DNA of 64,000 nucleotides, taken from NCBI GenBank assembly GCA_016191845.1, contig JACPVF010000012.1, positions 186,001 through 250,000 on the forward strand, written 5' to 3'. The first letter of the stretch is position 1, and every line of letters starts with the position of its first letter. Position numbers and translations under genes: made by a program. This document shows, one piece after another, positions 42,575 to 51,714 of this stretch. Origin of the DNA: Chloroflexota bacterium. GTDB lineage: Bacteria > Chloroflexota > Anaerolineae > Anaerolineales > Villigracilaceae. The notes beneath the pieces were generated by a model. The model was not told where the DNA came from, searched no databases, and saw nothing but the letters and a program-made list of their open reading frames with translations.

Positions 42575-43738
42575 TTATTGTGATGGTGTGCCTTGGACGG
42601 CCACCCCGACCCACGAGAAGACCCACTTCTCGCTGGCTGCGCCCGAAGGCGTGTAGACGGGTTTGCCTTGTTCGTCCGTGCCTGTCTGGCGGACAGGGAC
42701 CACCCACCAGCGCAGGATGTGTGCCGTATTATCCTTCGGGCGGAAGGAGGTGGGGATGATCAACTTGGTGTCGGTTACATATTCGGTCAGGCGCGCACCC
42801 TGGTCGCCGGTCACATCCTCGACGATGACCTGGTAGGCTTCGCCCTCACGCAGGGTGCCGACCGAGGCCCATTGCAGGGTCACCACGTCGTTGGCCAGGT
42901 TGAAGGCTGCACCGTCGGCAGGCAGGAGCAGGTTCGGGGCGGGATAGGGCGGCGGGATGGTGGCGGTCGGCGTGGGTCCAGCGGTGGCGGCGCGCGCGCA
43001 CAGCGGGATGGTCAGGGATTGGCCGATGAACACATTGTCGGTCGGGAGGCCGTTGTAATCCTTGATGGCCTGCATCGGCACGCCATAGTTGGCGGCGATG
43101 CTGGAAAGCGAGTCATTTTCCTGCACTGTCACCACCACGCGGTCACAGGCCAGCGCGGTCTGTGTGGCGGACTCGGGGGTGTTGGTGGGCAGGGGCGCGG
43201 GAGTGGCGGTCGGGAAGGGGATGTTGAGGGTCTGGCCCACCCGCAGATCCGTGCACTGGCTGGACAGGTTGTTCAGCACGATGATGCTCTGCACCGACAC
43301 GTTGAACGCGAACGCAATTCCGCCGCAGGTATCCCCCGCCTTGACCGTGTAGGGGAAGGGCGGCTGAATCGTGGAGGTGGGGATGGCCGTGGGGATGAGC
43401 GTCTCGGTGGGAGTGGGGCTCACGGTCGGGGTGAAGGTGGGGCTGGGGACTTCCGTAGGCGGAATCACCTGCCCCGTGGTTTTTAGTGTGAAGTACACCA
43501 CGACCGCGCCGATGGCGAGCAGTAAAATCACTAGGGCCCCCACGAGCGGCAGGCTGAGCGTGACCTCGGGCATGCGCGAGGCCTGGACGGCCTTTTCGGC
43601 CTTCTTGACGGCTTTTGGCTCGGGTTTGGCGCCCAAATCCGTGCCGCAGACCAGGCAGCGCGTGGCATTTTCGCTCAGGCGGGTGCCGCAGGTCGGGCAG
43701 ATTTTCGTTTTTTGTTGTGAGACGTTTTCAGGGCTCAT
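42575..43738 (-). CDS. membrane-anchored protein with zinc ribbon and two LysM domains
   Basis: The 387-residue protein starts with a cytoplasmic zinc ribbon (CPTCGTRL and CLVCGTDL), then one transmembrane helix near 65-85 and a Pro/Thr linker. Two LysM domains follow (about 128-175: YTVKAGDTCGGIAFAFNV; about 203-248: VTVQENDSLSSIAANYGV), which bind peptidoglycan. The C-terminal ~110 residues look like a beta-sandwich. A TATAAT (43749-43754 complement) lies 10 nt before the ATG. Confidence 0.88.
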   Translation of the reverse strand: MSPENVSQQKTKICPTCGTRLSENATRCLVCGTDLGAKPEPKAVKKAEKAVQASRMPEVTLSLPLVGALVILLLAIGAVVVYFTLKTTGQVIPPTEVPSPTFTPTVSPTPTETLIPTAIPTSTIQPPFPYTVKAGDTCGGIAFAFNVSVQSIIVLNNLSSQCTDLRVGQTLNIPFPTATPAPLPTNTPESATQTALACDRVVVTVQENDSLSSIAANYGVPMQAIKDYNGLPTDNVFIGQSLTIPLCARAATAGPTPTATIPPPYPAPNLLLPADGAAFNLANDVVTLQWASVGTLREGEAYQVIVEDVTGDQGARLTEYVTDTKLIIPTSFRPKDNTAHILRWWVVPVRQTGTDEQGKPVYTPSGAASEKWVFSWVGVAVQGTPSQ

Positions 43739-43810
43739 ACGGGCGGGGATTATACCATCGAACAGAAATGGGATTTTTGCGCGCGGTTTGGGCTGTTTCC
43801 GATTCGGAAA

Positions 43811-45145
43811 TCACTTCTTTCCCTCGGTTTCAGCATTGTTGGCCGTGCGGCTGGCCAGGGTGGTGACCAGCACCTTGTCCACGCGGTTGCCGTCCATGTC
43901 CATGACCTCGAAGGTCAGGGTGTTCCACTCGAACTTGTCGGCAGGCTGGGGGACGCGCCCCAGCGTGGTCATCATGAATCCGCTCAGGGTCTCGTATTCC
44001 GACTCGTGCGGCATGGTGCGCAGGTTGAAGATCTCCTTGAAGTCGTCGATGGACAGCATGCCATCCAACAGCCAGGAGCCATCCTGTCGCTGGGTGGCCT
44101 GGGGCTCCACTTCGAAGTCGCCGACGATCTCCTCGATGATGTCGTTCAAGGTCAGGATGCCCTGCAGGCTGCCGAACTCGTCGATGACCAGCATCAACTC
44201 GCGGTTCTGTTCTTTAAAGATTTCCAGCGCGCGCGAGGCAAAACTGGTCTCGGGAATATACAGTGCGGGACGCAGTTTTTCCTTGAGATTGATCGGCTCT
44301 CCCGCCAGGCTGGGGACCAGCAGGTCGCGCGCCTTGACGATACCCAGCACCTTGTCCAGGCTGCCATCGCAGACGGGGAAGCGCGAATACTCGCTCTCGG
44401 CGATCTTTTGTAGAATTTCCTGGGGCGAGTCGTTGATGTCCAGCCAGATGATGTCGGTGCGCGGGGTCATCAGCGAGTACACCCGCTGGTCGCCCAGGCT
44501 GAACACGCCCTCGACCATGTCCTGTTCGGACTCTTCGAACACGCCCGCCTGCGTGCCCTGGTCGATCAGCAGTTGGATTTCCTCTTCAGTCACAGGCGGG
44601 TCTTCGGAGGGTTTCACGCCCATCAGTCGCAACACGCTCTCGGTTGAAAAGCTGAGCAGTCGTACGAACGGTGAGAAGATCACCGAGAAGAAGGTCATCG
44701 GTCCCGCCACCATCGACGAGATGCGCTCGGGATCGCGCATGGCAAGTCGTTTGGGCACCAGTTCGCCCAGCACCAGCGACACATAGGTCACGGGCAGCAC
44801 GCCCACCAACAGGCCGATGATTTCGCTGTACGGTTCGAGCACGGGGAAGTGGTCCATCTGGGTGTTGATCCACAAGCCGAGGGTGGCGCCCGTCAGCGCA
44901 CCCACCAGCAGGTCGATGGATGTGATGCCGATCTGGATCACCGAAAGAAACTGGTTCGGGTTTTCGGTCAGTTTGAGTGCGGATGCAGCGCGCAGGTCCC
45001 CCTGGTTGCTTTGATTTTGCAGGCGGGCTTTGCGCGCCGAAAGCAGCGCTGTCTCCGCCATGGCCAGGATACTGTTCAGAAAAAGCAGGATGGCAATGGC
45101 CGCCAGGCCCGTGTTGAAATCTATGGTTAATGAAACTTCTGACAT
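43811..45145 (-). CDS. CNNM/HlyC-CorC family membrane protein with CBS pair
   Basis: The 444-residue protein has the DUF21 membrane domain (about 8-185, four hydrophobic segments, SILAMAETALLSARKARL), a CBS pair (about 215-335: SLMTPRTDIIWLDI, SRFPVCDGSLDKVLGIV, LMLVIDEFGSLQGIL) and a C-terminal CorC/HlyC domain (WLLDGMLSIDDFKEIF). Relatives are implicated in Mg2+ or Co2+ homeostasis; haemolysin naming is historical. Length is normal. Confidence 0.93.
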   Translation of the reverse strand: MSEVSLTIDFNTGLAAIAILLFLNSILAMAETALLSARKARLQNQSNQGDLRAASALKLTENPNQFLSVIQIGITSIDLLVGALTGATLGLWINTQMDHFPVLEPYSEIIGLLVGVLPVTYVSLVLGELVPKRLAMRDPERISSMVAGPMTFFSVIFSPFVRLLSFSTESVLRLMGVKPSEDPPVTEEEIQLLIDQGTQAGVFEESEQDMVEGVFSLGDQRVYSLMTPRTDIIWLDINDSPQEILQKIAESEYSRFPVCDGSLDKVLGIVKARDLLVPSLAGEPINLKEKLRPALYIPETSFASRALEIFKEQNRELMLVIDEFGSLQGILTLNDIIEEIVGDFEVEPQATQRQDGSWLLDGMLSIDDFKEIFNLRTMPHESEYETLSGFMMTTLGRVPQPADKFEWNTLTFEVMDMDGNRVDKVLVTTLASRTANNAETEGKK

Positions 45146-45198
45146 GAGCGTTTTCGGCAGGACTCCTCTCCCTGCCAGGGTTATTTTACCTTATAAGA

Positions 45199-45242
45199 CT
45201 TCGGAGGGCTGACACGGCTCACTTCCCGGCAGCCCTCCGAAG
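45199..45242 (-). terminator. hairpin after selD
   Basis: Arms cttcggagggctg / cagccctccgaag enclose 18 nt. On the minus strand it begins 11 nt after the selD stop and is followed by TCTTAT; likely transcript end. Confidence 0.65.
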
Positions 45243-45253
45243 CCTGGGTGCTT

Positions 45254-46315
45254 TTATCGGACCTCGATCCCGCTTCCGTCATGGACGGTTCCCACCGCCC
45301 AAACAGGTTGACCCACTTCCCGCGCCCGCGCTTCGAAGGCGGCGAGTTTTTCGGCGGGTACGCCCAGCAGCAGTCCGCCGCTGGTCTGCGGGTCGAACAG
45401 CAGCATCTGGGCAGGCTCGTCGAGCGAATTCGCGAATTTGACCTGGGCGCCGTAATGGTGCAGGTTGTCGAACGCGCCGCCTGGGAAGGTGCCGCGCTCG
45501 GCGTACTTGCGCACGCCGCTTACGAACGGAATTTTTGCGTAGTCGATGTGCAGCGACACACCCGAGGCTTCCGCCATTTCCAGACCGTGGCCAAGGAAAC
45601 TATAGCCTGTGATGTCGGTGCCGCCGCGCAGGCCGAATTCCACGGCCAACTCGGAAGCAGAGCGGTTCAGCCGCTTCATCCATTCGACCACTTCGGCCAC
45701 ATCCTGCGGCTCCGCCTTTTGCTGCTTGAGCGCCGTGGTGGTGACGCCGAACCCAAGCGGCTTGGTCAGCACCAATGCATCACCTGGATTGAGTCCACCT
45801 TTGGTCATCGCCTTGTGCGGGTCCACAAAGCCGATTACCACCAGGCCGTACTTGGGCTCCTTGTCCTGGATGGTGTGTCCGCCTGCGATGACCACGCCCG
45901 CCTCGCGCGTCTTTTCCGCGCCGCCGCGCAGGATCTCGGACGAAAGTTCGATGGGCAGGTCGGGCGGCAGGGCGGCAATGTTCAACGCCAGGAATGGACG
46001 TCCGCCCATGGCGTACACGTCCGAGAGGCTGTTGGCCGCCGCGATCGAGCCGTAGTCGTAGGCCTCGTCCACCACGGGGGTGAAAAAGTCGGTGGTGACG
46101 ACCAGCGCGCGCGAGTCATCCAGCCGCCAGAGGGCAGCGTCATCGGGGCCTTCGAGGCCCACCAACAGGTCGGGGTAGGCCTTGGGGTCGAAAACATCCT
46201 GTACCGGGCGCAGAACCTGCGCCAGCGCGTCCGCGCTTAATTTGGACGCTCAGCCAGCACAGGCCGAAAGAGAGGTGAGGCGGATCTGCCGCCCGGAAGG
46301 ATGCGTATCGTTCAA
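45254..46315 (-). CDS. selD: selenophosphate synthetase with in-frame UGA (selenocysteine)
   Basis: The enzyme makes selenophosphate from selenide and ATP, the selenium donor for selenocysteine. A simple frame opens only at 46165, but the same frame continues upstream through a single TGA at 46250-46252 to TTG 46315, which has GGAG 8 nt upstream. Around the TGA it reads SACAG-U-ASKLSADAL, so the UGA sits where SelD has its catalytic Cys or Sec. The 353-residue total fits SelD. Downstream landmarks are GLEGPDDAALW, VVTTDFFTPVVDE, VIAGGHTIQD and FDPQTSGGLL. A SECIS-like hairpin follows the UGA. Confidence 0.9.
46227..46249 (-). promoter_or_regulatory. bacterial SECIS-like hairpin after selD UGA
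   Basis: Directly after the UGA the mRNA can form GCGUCC / GGACGC around an 11-nt loop (AAAUUAAGCGC). Position and size fit a bacterial SECIS element recognised by SelB. The loop has a G near its 3' side but differs from the E. coli fdhF type. Confidence 0.6.
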
Positions 46316-46334
46316 AAGCGAGTCTCCAGTTGGG

Positions 46335-46367
46335 AGACCTCGGACGCCTGAAAGACGTCCGAGGTCT
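46335..46367. terminator. hairpin between SPFH gene and selD
   Basis: Stem agacctcggacg / cgtccgaggtct with a 9-nt loop lies just after the SPFH stop and 20 nt before the selD TTG start. A T-run follows only on the plus strand, so termination on the minus strand is uncertain. Confidence 0.55.
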
Positions 46368-46372
46368 TTTGA

Positions 46373-47347
46373 TTACTGCGCCGGGACAGTCGGCGTGGTG
46401 GGGGTGGGTGTGGTGGTGCTTGGCAGGGGCAGGATGAACTGATTGCCCGTGGGGATGAAGATAGTCTGCACGCCGGGCGCCAGCTTGGTGATGTATTGAT
46501 ATTGCAGCAGCAGCGGATTCTTTGCCAGCACGGCGGCGATCAGGTCGAGGGCCTTGGCTTCGGCATCTGCTTCGATCAGGCGGGCCTGGGCTGCGCCCTG
46601 CGCCGCGATGACGGCCGCATCAGCCTGTCCCTGGGCGGTCTGGCGGGCCTGCTCGGCCTCGGCCTTCTTCTGCGCGATCACAAATTCCGCCTGCTGGGCC
46701 TGCTGCTCAGCGATCTGCTTCTGCTCTACAGCAGCAGCGTACTCTTCACTGAAGTGGATGTCACGCAGGACGAAGTCCACCAACACAAGGTCGTTCTCGG
46801 CGAATTTTTCTTCCAACAGGGTGGTAATGGTATCTTCCATTTCCGAGCGTTTACTGGAAACGATCTCTTCCACACCATATTGTGAAGCCACATCGCGCAC
46901 AATGCCGCGCGCGGTGGGGCGGACCAGCCCTTCGTCGTAGCGATCCTGCCAGATGATGTGCAGGTCCACGACCTTCTCGGGGTCGATGGAGAAGATGACC
47001 GAGGCGTCGATGAAGACTTCCTGTCCGTCCTTGGTGCGCGCGCGGATTGAGTCGTCGCGTTGCAGGTCGCCTTCGCTGGCCTGGGACGCCATGGTGTAGG
47101 TCTGGTTCGAAATGCTGTAGGTCTCGATGTATTCCACGAACGGGATCAACAGGTGCAGGCCAGACTGCAAGGGTTCCTTGCGGTATCCGCCCGGGGCGAT
47201 ATAGGAAATCACCACCGCGCTGGTCTGCGGGGGCACAAATTTGAACGTCGAGGCCAGCAGCCAGACGACCAGGACCACGACCAGGCCGATCCAGAGTACG
47301 CGGCCGTTGAAGTTGATGCGTCCACGAGTAAAGTTTTGATTCGACAT
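46373..47347 (-). CDS. SPFH/prohibitin-family membrane protein
   Basis: Start ATG 47347 has AGAGGA upstream. The 324-residue protein has one membrane helix near 17-37 (VLWIGLVVVLVVWLLAS), then an SPFH domain (VPPQTSAVVISYIAPGGY, GLHLLIPFVEYIETYSI, DGQEVFIDASVIFSI) and a long Ala/Gln/Glu-rich coiled coil (QKQIAEQQAQQAEFVIAQKK). The C-terminus is a short Pro/Thr tail. Such proteins form membrane microdomain scaffolds. It is prohibitin-like, unlike the slipin at 52332. Confidence 0.92.
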   Translation of the reverse strand: MSNQNFTRGRINFNGRVLWIGLVVVLVVWLLASTFKFVPPQTSAVVISYIAPGGYRKEPLQSGLHLLIPFVEYIETYSISNQTYTMASQASEGDLQRDDSIRARTKDGQEVFIDASVIFSIDPEKVVDLHIIWQDRYDEGLVRPTARGIVRDVASQYGVEEIVSSKRSEMEDTITTLLEEKFAENDLVLVDFVLRDIHFSEEYAAAVEQKQIAEQQAQQAEFVIAQKKAEAEQARQTAQGQADAAVIAAQGAAQARLIEADAEAKALDLIAAVLAKNPLLLQYQYITKLAPGVQTIFIPTGNQFILPLPSTTTPTPTTPTVPAQ

Positions 47348-47389
47348 ATTTTCCTCTGATGTTGAATTCGAGTGCCATATTATACTTGC

Positions 47390-47418
47390 TTGTCCCTCGT
47401 GGGGAAGCGTGATAGCAT
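47390..47418 (+). promoter_or_regulatory. promoter of PyrK-like gene, leaderless
   Basis: TTGTCC (47390-47395) and TAGCAT (47413-47418) are 17 nt apart; the ATG is at 47425, 6 nt after the -10 box. Confidence 0.6.
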
Positions 47419-47424
47419 CGGGAC

Positions 47425-48099
47425 ATGCACATCGGACAGGGACAGCTCTTCGAACTGTATTACGATGACGGGCGGGCCGCCGCGCGAATCCTGTGCTCGC
47501 CGTTGCTGGTCCCTGCGCCCGGGCAATACCTGCTGGCCCACGACGGTTCGGACGCGCCTCTGGCGGTTCCTGTTTTTCAGGCGGGTCCCGCCGCCGACGG
47601 GTTCCTGGCAGCCTCGCCTCTGCCGCGCGCATGGACCCCGGGCACAGCACTCCATCTACGCGGACCGCTTGGGCGGGGTTTCTCTCTGCCTGCCACGGTC
47701 CGCCGCCTCGCACTGTTGGCCTGGGACGACATGCCCGCGCGGTTGCTGGCACTGTTGCCGTCCGCACTCAGACTGGGCGCGGCCGTGACCCTGGTCTGCG
47801 AGTCGGCTCCGCGCGATTTATCCGCCGAGGTGGAAGTCCAGCCGATGAAGGCGCTGGACGAGGTGCTGGCCTGGGCCGACTTCCTCGCGGTGGACGCGGA
47901 GCGCGAGTCCCTGCCTGGGCTGAAGGAGCGCCTGGGCGGACGGAATCAATTGTCGGTCGAGGCGCAGGTGCTGGTCCGCACAGCGATGCCCTGCGGGGCG
48001 TTGGCCGAATGCGGCGTCTGTGCGGTCCGAGTCCGCAATGGCTGGAGGATGGCCTGCAAGGATGGGCCTGTCTTCGATTGGAACGAGTTGAAGGAATAA
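47425..48099 (+). CDS. PyrK-like iron-sulfur protein (dihydroorotate dehydrogenase electron-transfer-type)
   Basis: The 224-residue protein ends in a typical PyrK [2Fe-2S] domain: MPCGALAECGVCAVRVRN followed by WRMACKDGPVFD (Cys at four ligand positions). The N-terminal ~95 residues resemble the FAD-binding barrel (ARILCSPLLVPAPGQYLLA, GPLGRGFSLP) but the usual RxYS FAD motif is not obvious. No pyrD is adjacent, so it may serve another dehydrogenase. A terminator follows. Confidence 0.78.
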   Translation: MHIGQGQLFELYYDDGRAAARILCSPLLVPAPGQYLLAHDGSDAPLAVPVFQAGPAADGFLAASPLPRAWTPGTALHLRGPLGRGFSLPATVRRLALLAWDDMPARLLALLPSALRLGAAVTLVCESAPRDLSAEVEVQPMKALDEVLAWADFLAVDAERESLPGLKERLGGRNQLSVEAQVLVRTAMPCGALAECGVCAVRVRNGWRMACKDGPVFDWNELKE

Positions 48100-48131
48100 A
48101 AAAACGCCGCCATCTTTGGCGGCGTTTTTTT
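48098..48131. terminator. bidirectional hairpin terminator
   Basis: Stem aaaaaaacgccgcc / ggcggcgttttttt with a 6-nt loop lies between the convergent PyrK-like and secreted-protein genes. Confidence 0.9.
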
Positions 48132-48146
48132 GGGTCGTGTGAGTTG

Positions 48147-49088
48147 TTAATACCAGATGCGGAATGAGGTGCTGGTGGCGCCCACGTTGCCGCCGTAGCT
48201 GCAAGACACATCCACGTAGATGACTTCGCCCTGCGGCTGGTTATTGAAGGCCATGGCTGCCACGGCCACGCCGCCCTCGTTGGTGCGCGCCACGGTGGTG
48301 TCGGTGTGCTGGTCGGGCCAGTGGACCGCGATGGTGCAGTCGGCCCCCGTGATGGGCTGGGTGCTTTGGTCTTGCACGGCGATGTAGATGGTTTGCGTGT
48401 CGTTGGTGAGAGCCACGGCCTTCTCCACGAAGGCGCGCACCTGCAGGGCCAGGACAAGCGGTTCGGTGCCCGCACTCATCGGCTGGACGGGCGGAAGCAG
48501 GCCCGGGTCCTCGCCCATGCGGTCGAAGTAGATGCGTCCCAGGTCGGTGACCACCACGCGCTGACCATCCTCCCGCATGGGCTGCCACTCGATGCGCGCA
48601 TTCTCGAAGTACTGCACGATCATGTTGTCCTGGAACTCGAAGGGCGAGACAGGCTGCCCGAACTGAGTCAACCCGCCGTAGGCATCGAAGAATTCCAGGA
48701 AGGCGAAACAGACCGAGTAGCCCGTGTCGAAGCTGCGGCAGGCAAAGGGGTTGGAGAAATTCAGCGGCAGGGTGGGAGTGTAAACCTCACGCCCGATGGG
48801 TGTGAGGGTCACGGGTTCGGATAATTCGGGGTGATATTCGAAGCGCGCGCGCTGGAAATATTGCACCCGCAGGCCATCGGTGCGGGTGAATTCCTCGGTG
48901 ATGGGATAGCCATACAACAGGGTGGGGTTGGCCGCCTTGCGATAGAAGGCCAGAAACTCACCCTGCACGTTGTGGCCTGTCTCGTCGAAGAACTCAAAGT
49001 CCTGGCTCTGCGCCTGGGCGGAACCCCAGGTGGAGAACAGGACACAAGCCATCAGCAGGAGCGTGAAAAACGTACGAAGCGCGCGCAT
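48147..49088 (-). CDS. secreted protein with repeated LGFP-like tandem units
   Basis: Start ATG 49088 follows a TATAAT (49096-49101 complement) by 7 nt and gives a signal peptide MRALRTFFTLLLMACVLF, cleaved near AQAQ. The 313-residue protein has two related ~70-residue units, YGYPITEEF ... VQYFQRARFEYHPE ... LTPIGREVY and FGQPVSPFE ... VQYFENARIEWQP ... VTDLGRIYF. This unit is common in secreted Chloroflexota proteins. The C-terminal ~90 residues look like an Ig-like domain (ITGADCTIAVHWPD). Function unknown. Confidence 0.82.
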   Translation of the reverse strand: MRALRTFFTLLLMACVLFSTWGSAQAQSQDFEFFDETGHNVQGEFLAFYRKAANPTLLYGYPITEEFTRTDGLRVQYFQRARFEYHPELSEPVTLTPIGREVYTPTLPLNFSNPFACRSFDTGYSVCFAFLEFFDAYGGLTQFGQPVSPFEFQDNMIVQYFENARIEWQPMREDGQRVVVTDLGRIYFDRMGEDPGLLPPVQPMSAGTEPLVLALQVRAFVEKAVALTNDTQTIYIAVQDQSTQPITGADCTIAVHWPDQHTDTTVARTNEGGVAVAAMAFNNQPQGEVIYVDVSCSYGGNVGATSTSFRIWY

Positions 49089-49133
49089 CGATTCCATTAT
49101 ACCTAGAATGGCAAGGCGCGACATTACAAAGCG

Positions 49134-50240
49134 TTAACGGGAAATGGCCAGCAGGGACTCCACGATCCGCTGGGCGGCACGGCCGTCGCCATAGGGGTTG
49201 ACAGCTTTGGCCATGGCCGCGTACGCGGCGGGATCGTCCAGCAGGCGATTGGCCTCCCGCAAAATGACCTGGGTGTCGGTGCCGACCAGCTTGAGCGCAC
49301 CCGCTTCCACGCCCTCGGGACGTTCGGTCACGTCGCGCAGCACCAGTGCAGGGATGCCAAAGCCTGGAGCTTCTTCCTGGATACCGCCCGAGTCGGTGAG
49401 AATCAACCTGGCATGTTTCATCAACTGCACCAGCGGCAGATAATCCAGCGGCTTCAAGAGGGTGATATGTGGCACATTGCCCAGCAGACGATAGACAGGT
49501 TCCTGCACGTTGGGGTTGAGGTGCACAGGATAGACGATCTCCACGTCGCCGCGCTCGGCCAAGGCCTGGAGCGCCGCGCAGATATCCTGAATGGGCTGAC
49601 CGAAGTTTTCGCGCCGATGGGCCGTGACCAGGATCAGGCGGCGGCCTTCGGCCTTTTGGATCAACGCTTGGATCTCGGCAGGCGCAGCCTGCTCCGCTAC
49701 CACCTGCAGCGCGTCGATGACGGGGTTGCCCGTCACCTTGATGAGCACATCGTCCACGCCCTCGCGCAACAGATTCTGGCGCGCCCATTCAGTGGGTGCA
49801 AAGTGTAGGTCCGCGACCACGCCTGCGATGCGGCGGTTGATCTCCTCGGGGAAGGGCGCCCACTTGTCGTAGGTCCGCAGTCCCGCCTCGACGTGACCGA
49901 AGCGGATGCGGCGATAGTAGGCCAGCAGGCTGGTGATGGCCACGGTGGTTGTGTCGCCCTGGGCCAGCACCCAGTCGGGCTGGAAGTCGGTCAGCACGGG
50001 GTCGAGGCTGGTGAAGATGGACGCGCTCAACTCGGGCAGCGACTGATTGTCGCGCATCAGGTCGAGGTCGTAATCAGGTTTGATGTCGAACAGCGTCAAC
50101 ACCTGGTCGAGCATCTGACGATGTTGGGCAGTGACGCACACGCGCGCTTCGATGCCCGCCGTCTGGGCGAGCAGGCGCACCACGGGCGCCATCTTGACGG
50201 CCTCAGGCCGCGTTCCAAAAACGGAAAGTACCTTCATCAT
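49134..50240 (-). CDS. wecB: UDP-N-acetylglucosamine 2-epimerase (non-hydrolysing)
   Basis: The 368-residue enzyme converts UDP-GlcNAc to UDP-ManNAc. Signatures are VFGTRPEAVKMAPVV near 6-20, VTAQHRQMLDQVL, QGDTTT, GHVEAGLRTYD, EEINRR, TAHRRENFG, and LTDSGGIQEEAP. The start overlaps the wecC stop by 4 nt (ATGA), showing coupling. With wecC it provides UDP-ManNAcA for a surface polysaccharide. Confidence 0.96.
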   Translation of the reverse strand: MMKVLSVFGTRPEAVKMAPVVRLLAQTAGIEARVCVTAQHRQMLDQVLTLFDIKPDYDLDLMRDNQSLPELSASIFTSLDPVLTDFQPDWVLAQGDTTTVAITSLLAYYRRIRFGHVEAGLRTYDKWAPFPEEINRRIAGVVADLHFAPTEWARQNLLREGVDDVLIKVTGNPVIDALQVVAEQAAPAEIQALIQKAEGRRLILVTAHRRENFGQPIQDICAALQALAERGDVEIVYPVHLNPNVQEPVYRLLGNVPHITLLKPLDYLPLVQLMKHARLILTDSGGIQEEAPGFGIPALVLRDVTERPEGVEAGALKLVGTDTQVILREANRLLDDPAAYAAMAKAVNPYGDGRAAQRIVESLLAISR

Positions 50241-51535
50241 TTGCCCACCCCCAGGCGGATCACGTTGAAGCCCGCCTGTTCCCAGGCTCCGTCCCATGCG
50301 CCGACCGTGTCGAAGACAGTGCGGGCGGGGGTCAACTCCAGCACATGACTCGGGTTGAGCTTGACGAACTCGCTGTGACGGACCAGCAGGATAACCGCTT
50401 CCGCGCCGTCGAGCGCCGCTTCGAGCGTGGGCATGCACTGAATGCCTGGCAGGCCTTCAGGCTTGAATGGTTCAAAAGCGCGGACCTCCGCACCTGCTCC
50501 CGTTAAAAGATGCACCACCTCGGCTGCGGGCGATTCGCGCAGGTCGTCCACGTCGGGCTTGAAGGCCAGGCCGAGCGCGGCGATGCGCCTGCCTTTCAGC
50601 GAACCGAGCGCGGCTTGAACTTTATTGACCACAAAATGCGGCTGGCCATCGTTGACCTGGCGCGCGTTGAGGATGAGCGGCGTCAGCTCGGGCGCGGCCT
50701 CCACGAAGAACCACGGGTCCACGCTGATGCAATGTCCGCCGACGCCAGGGCCTGGGTTGAGGATCTTGACGCGCGGGTGACGGTTGGCGAGGCGGATGGC
50801 TTCCCACACGTCCACGCCGAACTTTTCGGCCAGGCGCGAGAACTCGTTGGCAATGGCGATGTTGACGTCGCGGTAAGTGTTCTCCATCAGCTTGACCATC
50901 TCGGCGGTGGTGGCGTCGGTCTGGATGATGTCACCTTTGACGAAGATGGCGTACATGTCCGCGCCCGCCTGTGCCGACTCGGGCGTCACGCCGCCGATGA
51001 CGCGCGCGTTCTCGATCAGCTCGCACAGGATCTGCCCTGGCAGGACCCGCTCGGGCGAGTAGCAAAGATGGAAATCGGTGCCAGCTTTCAGCCCCGATTT
51101 TTCGAGGATGGGCTGGACCAGGTCCACGGTGGTGCGCGGGGGAGAAGTCGATTCCAGTACCACCAGGTTTCCCTTCCGCAGGTACGGCACGATGGCTTCG
51201 GCGGCCGAGGTCACGGCGCGCATGTCGGCCAGTTTGTACTGGGCGCCGTTGAACTCGCCGTATTGTTCGTCGAGGAAGGGGGTGGGCACGGCGATCAGGA
51301 AGGCATCCGCCTCCTCGGGCTGGGTGGAGACGGTCAGGTTGCCCGAGTGCAGAGCCTCGGTCACAGTCTCGTGCAGGCCAGGCTCGTGGATGTGCAGCCC
51401 GCCGTTTTGTAAGGTCTCGATGATTTTGGGATTGATGTCCATGCCGACAACGCGGACACCATGCGTGGCAAACGTGGATGCGGTCGGCAGGCCGATGTAG
51501 CCCAGGCCGATCACGCAGATTTTTTGAAATTTCAC
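50237..51535 (-). CDS. wecC: UDP-N-acetyl-D-mannosamine dehydrogenase
   Basis: The 432-residue enzyme oxidises UDP-ManNAc to UDP-ManNAcA. The N-terminal Rossmann motif is VIGLGYIGLPTASTFATHG, the catalytic Cys is in GVGGHCISVDPWF near 265-277, and the C-terminal domain has ALGLAFKPDVDDLRESPA. Start is GTG 51535 with AAGGAG 5 nt upstream. It is the first gene of the pair with wecB. Confidence 0.96.
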   Translation of the reverse strand: MKFQKICVIGLGYIGLPTASTFATHGVRVVGMDINPKIIETLQNGGLHIHEPGLHETVTEALHSGNLTVSTQPEEADAFLIAVPTPFLDEQYGEFNGAQYKLADMRAVTSAAEAIVPYLRKGNLVVLESTSPPRTTVDLVQPILEKSGLKAGTDFHLCYSPERVLPGQILCELIENARVIGGVTPESAQAGADMYAIFVKGDIIQTDATTAEMVKLMENTYRDVNIAIANEFSRLAEKFGVDVWEAIRLANRHPRVKILNPGPGVGGHCISVDPWFFVEAAPELTPLILNARQVNDGQPHFVVNKVQAALGSLKGRRIAALGLAFKPDVDDLRESPAAEVVHLLTGAGAEVRAFEPFKPEGLPGIQCMPTLEAALDGAEAVILLVRHSEFVKLNPSHVLELTPARTVFDTVGAWDGAWEQAGFNVIRLGVGK

Positions 51536-51694
51536 TTGAACTCCTTGGTGGAGGGATTTTCCTCTGGCGGGCCTATTATACCCACGCTCCCGAATTGCGT
51601 TTTCATATTTCGGGTTTGGTTGTTGCGGTGGGCGAGTCTCCCCGCTACAACTCCCCCCGTACCAATTTCGTATGTAAAGACGGAATGCCTGTTG

Positions 51695-51700
51695 TATAAT
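51695..51700 (+). promoter_or_regulatory. -10 box upstream of nfeD-like gene
   Basis: TATAAT lies 14 nt before the ATG, with GGAGG in between; no clear -35 box is visible. Confidence 0.5.
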
Positions 51701-51714
51701 GAAACGGAGGAACT

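Noticed and set aside
46165-46315. Frameshift or truncated start in selD
   Set aside because: The frame is continuous with a single TGA at the catalytic position and a hairpin right after it; selenocysteine explains it better than a mutation.
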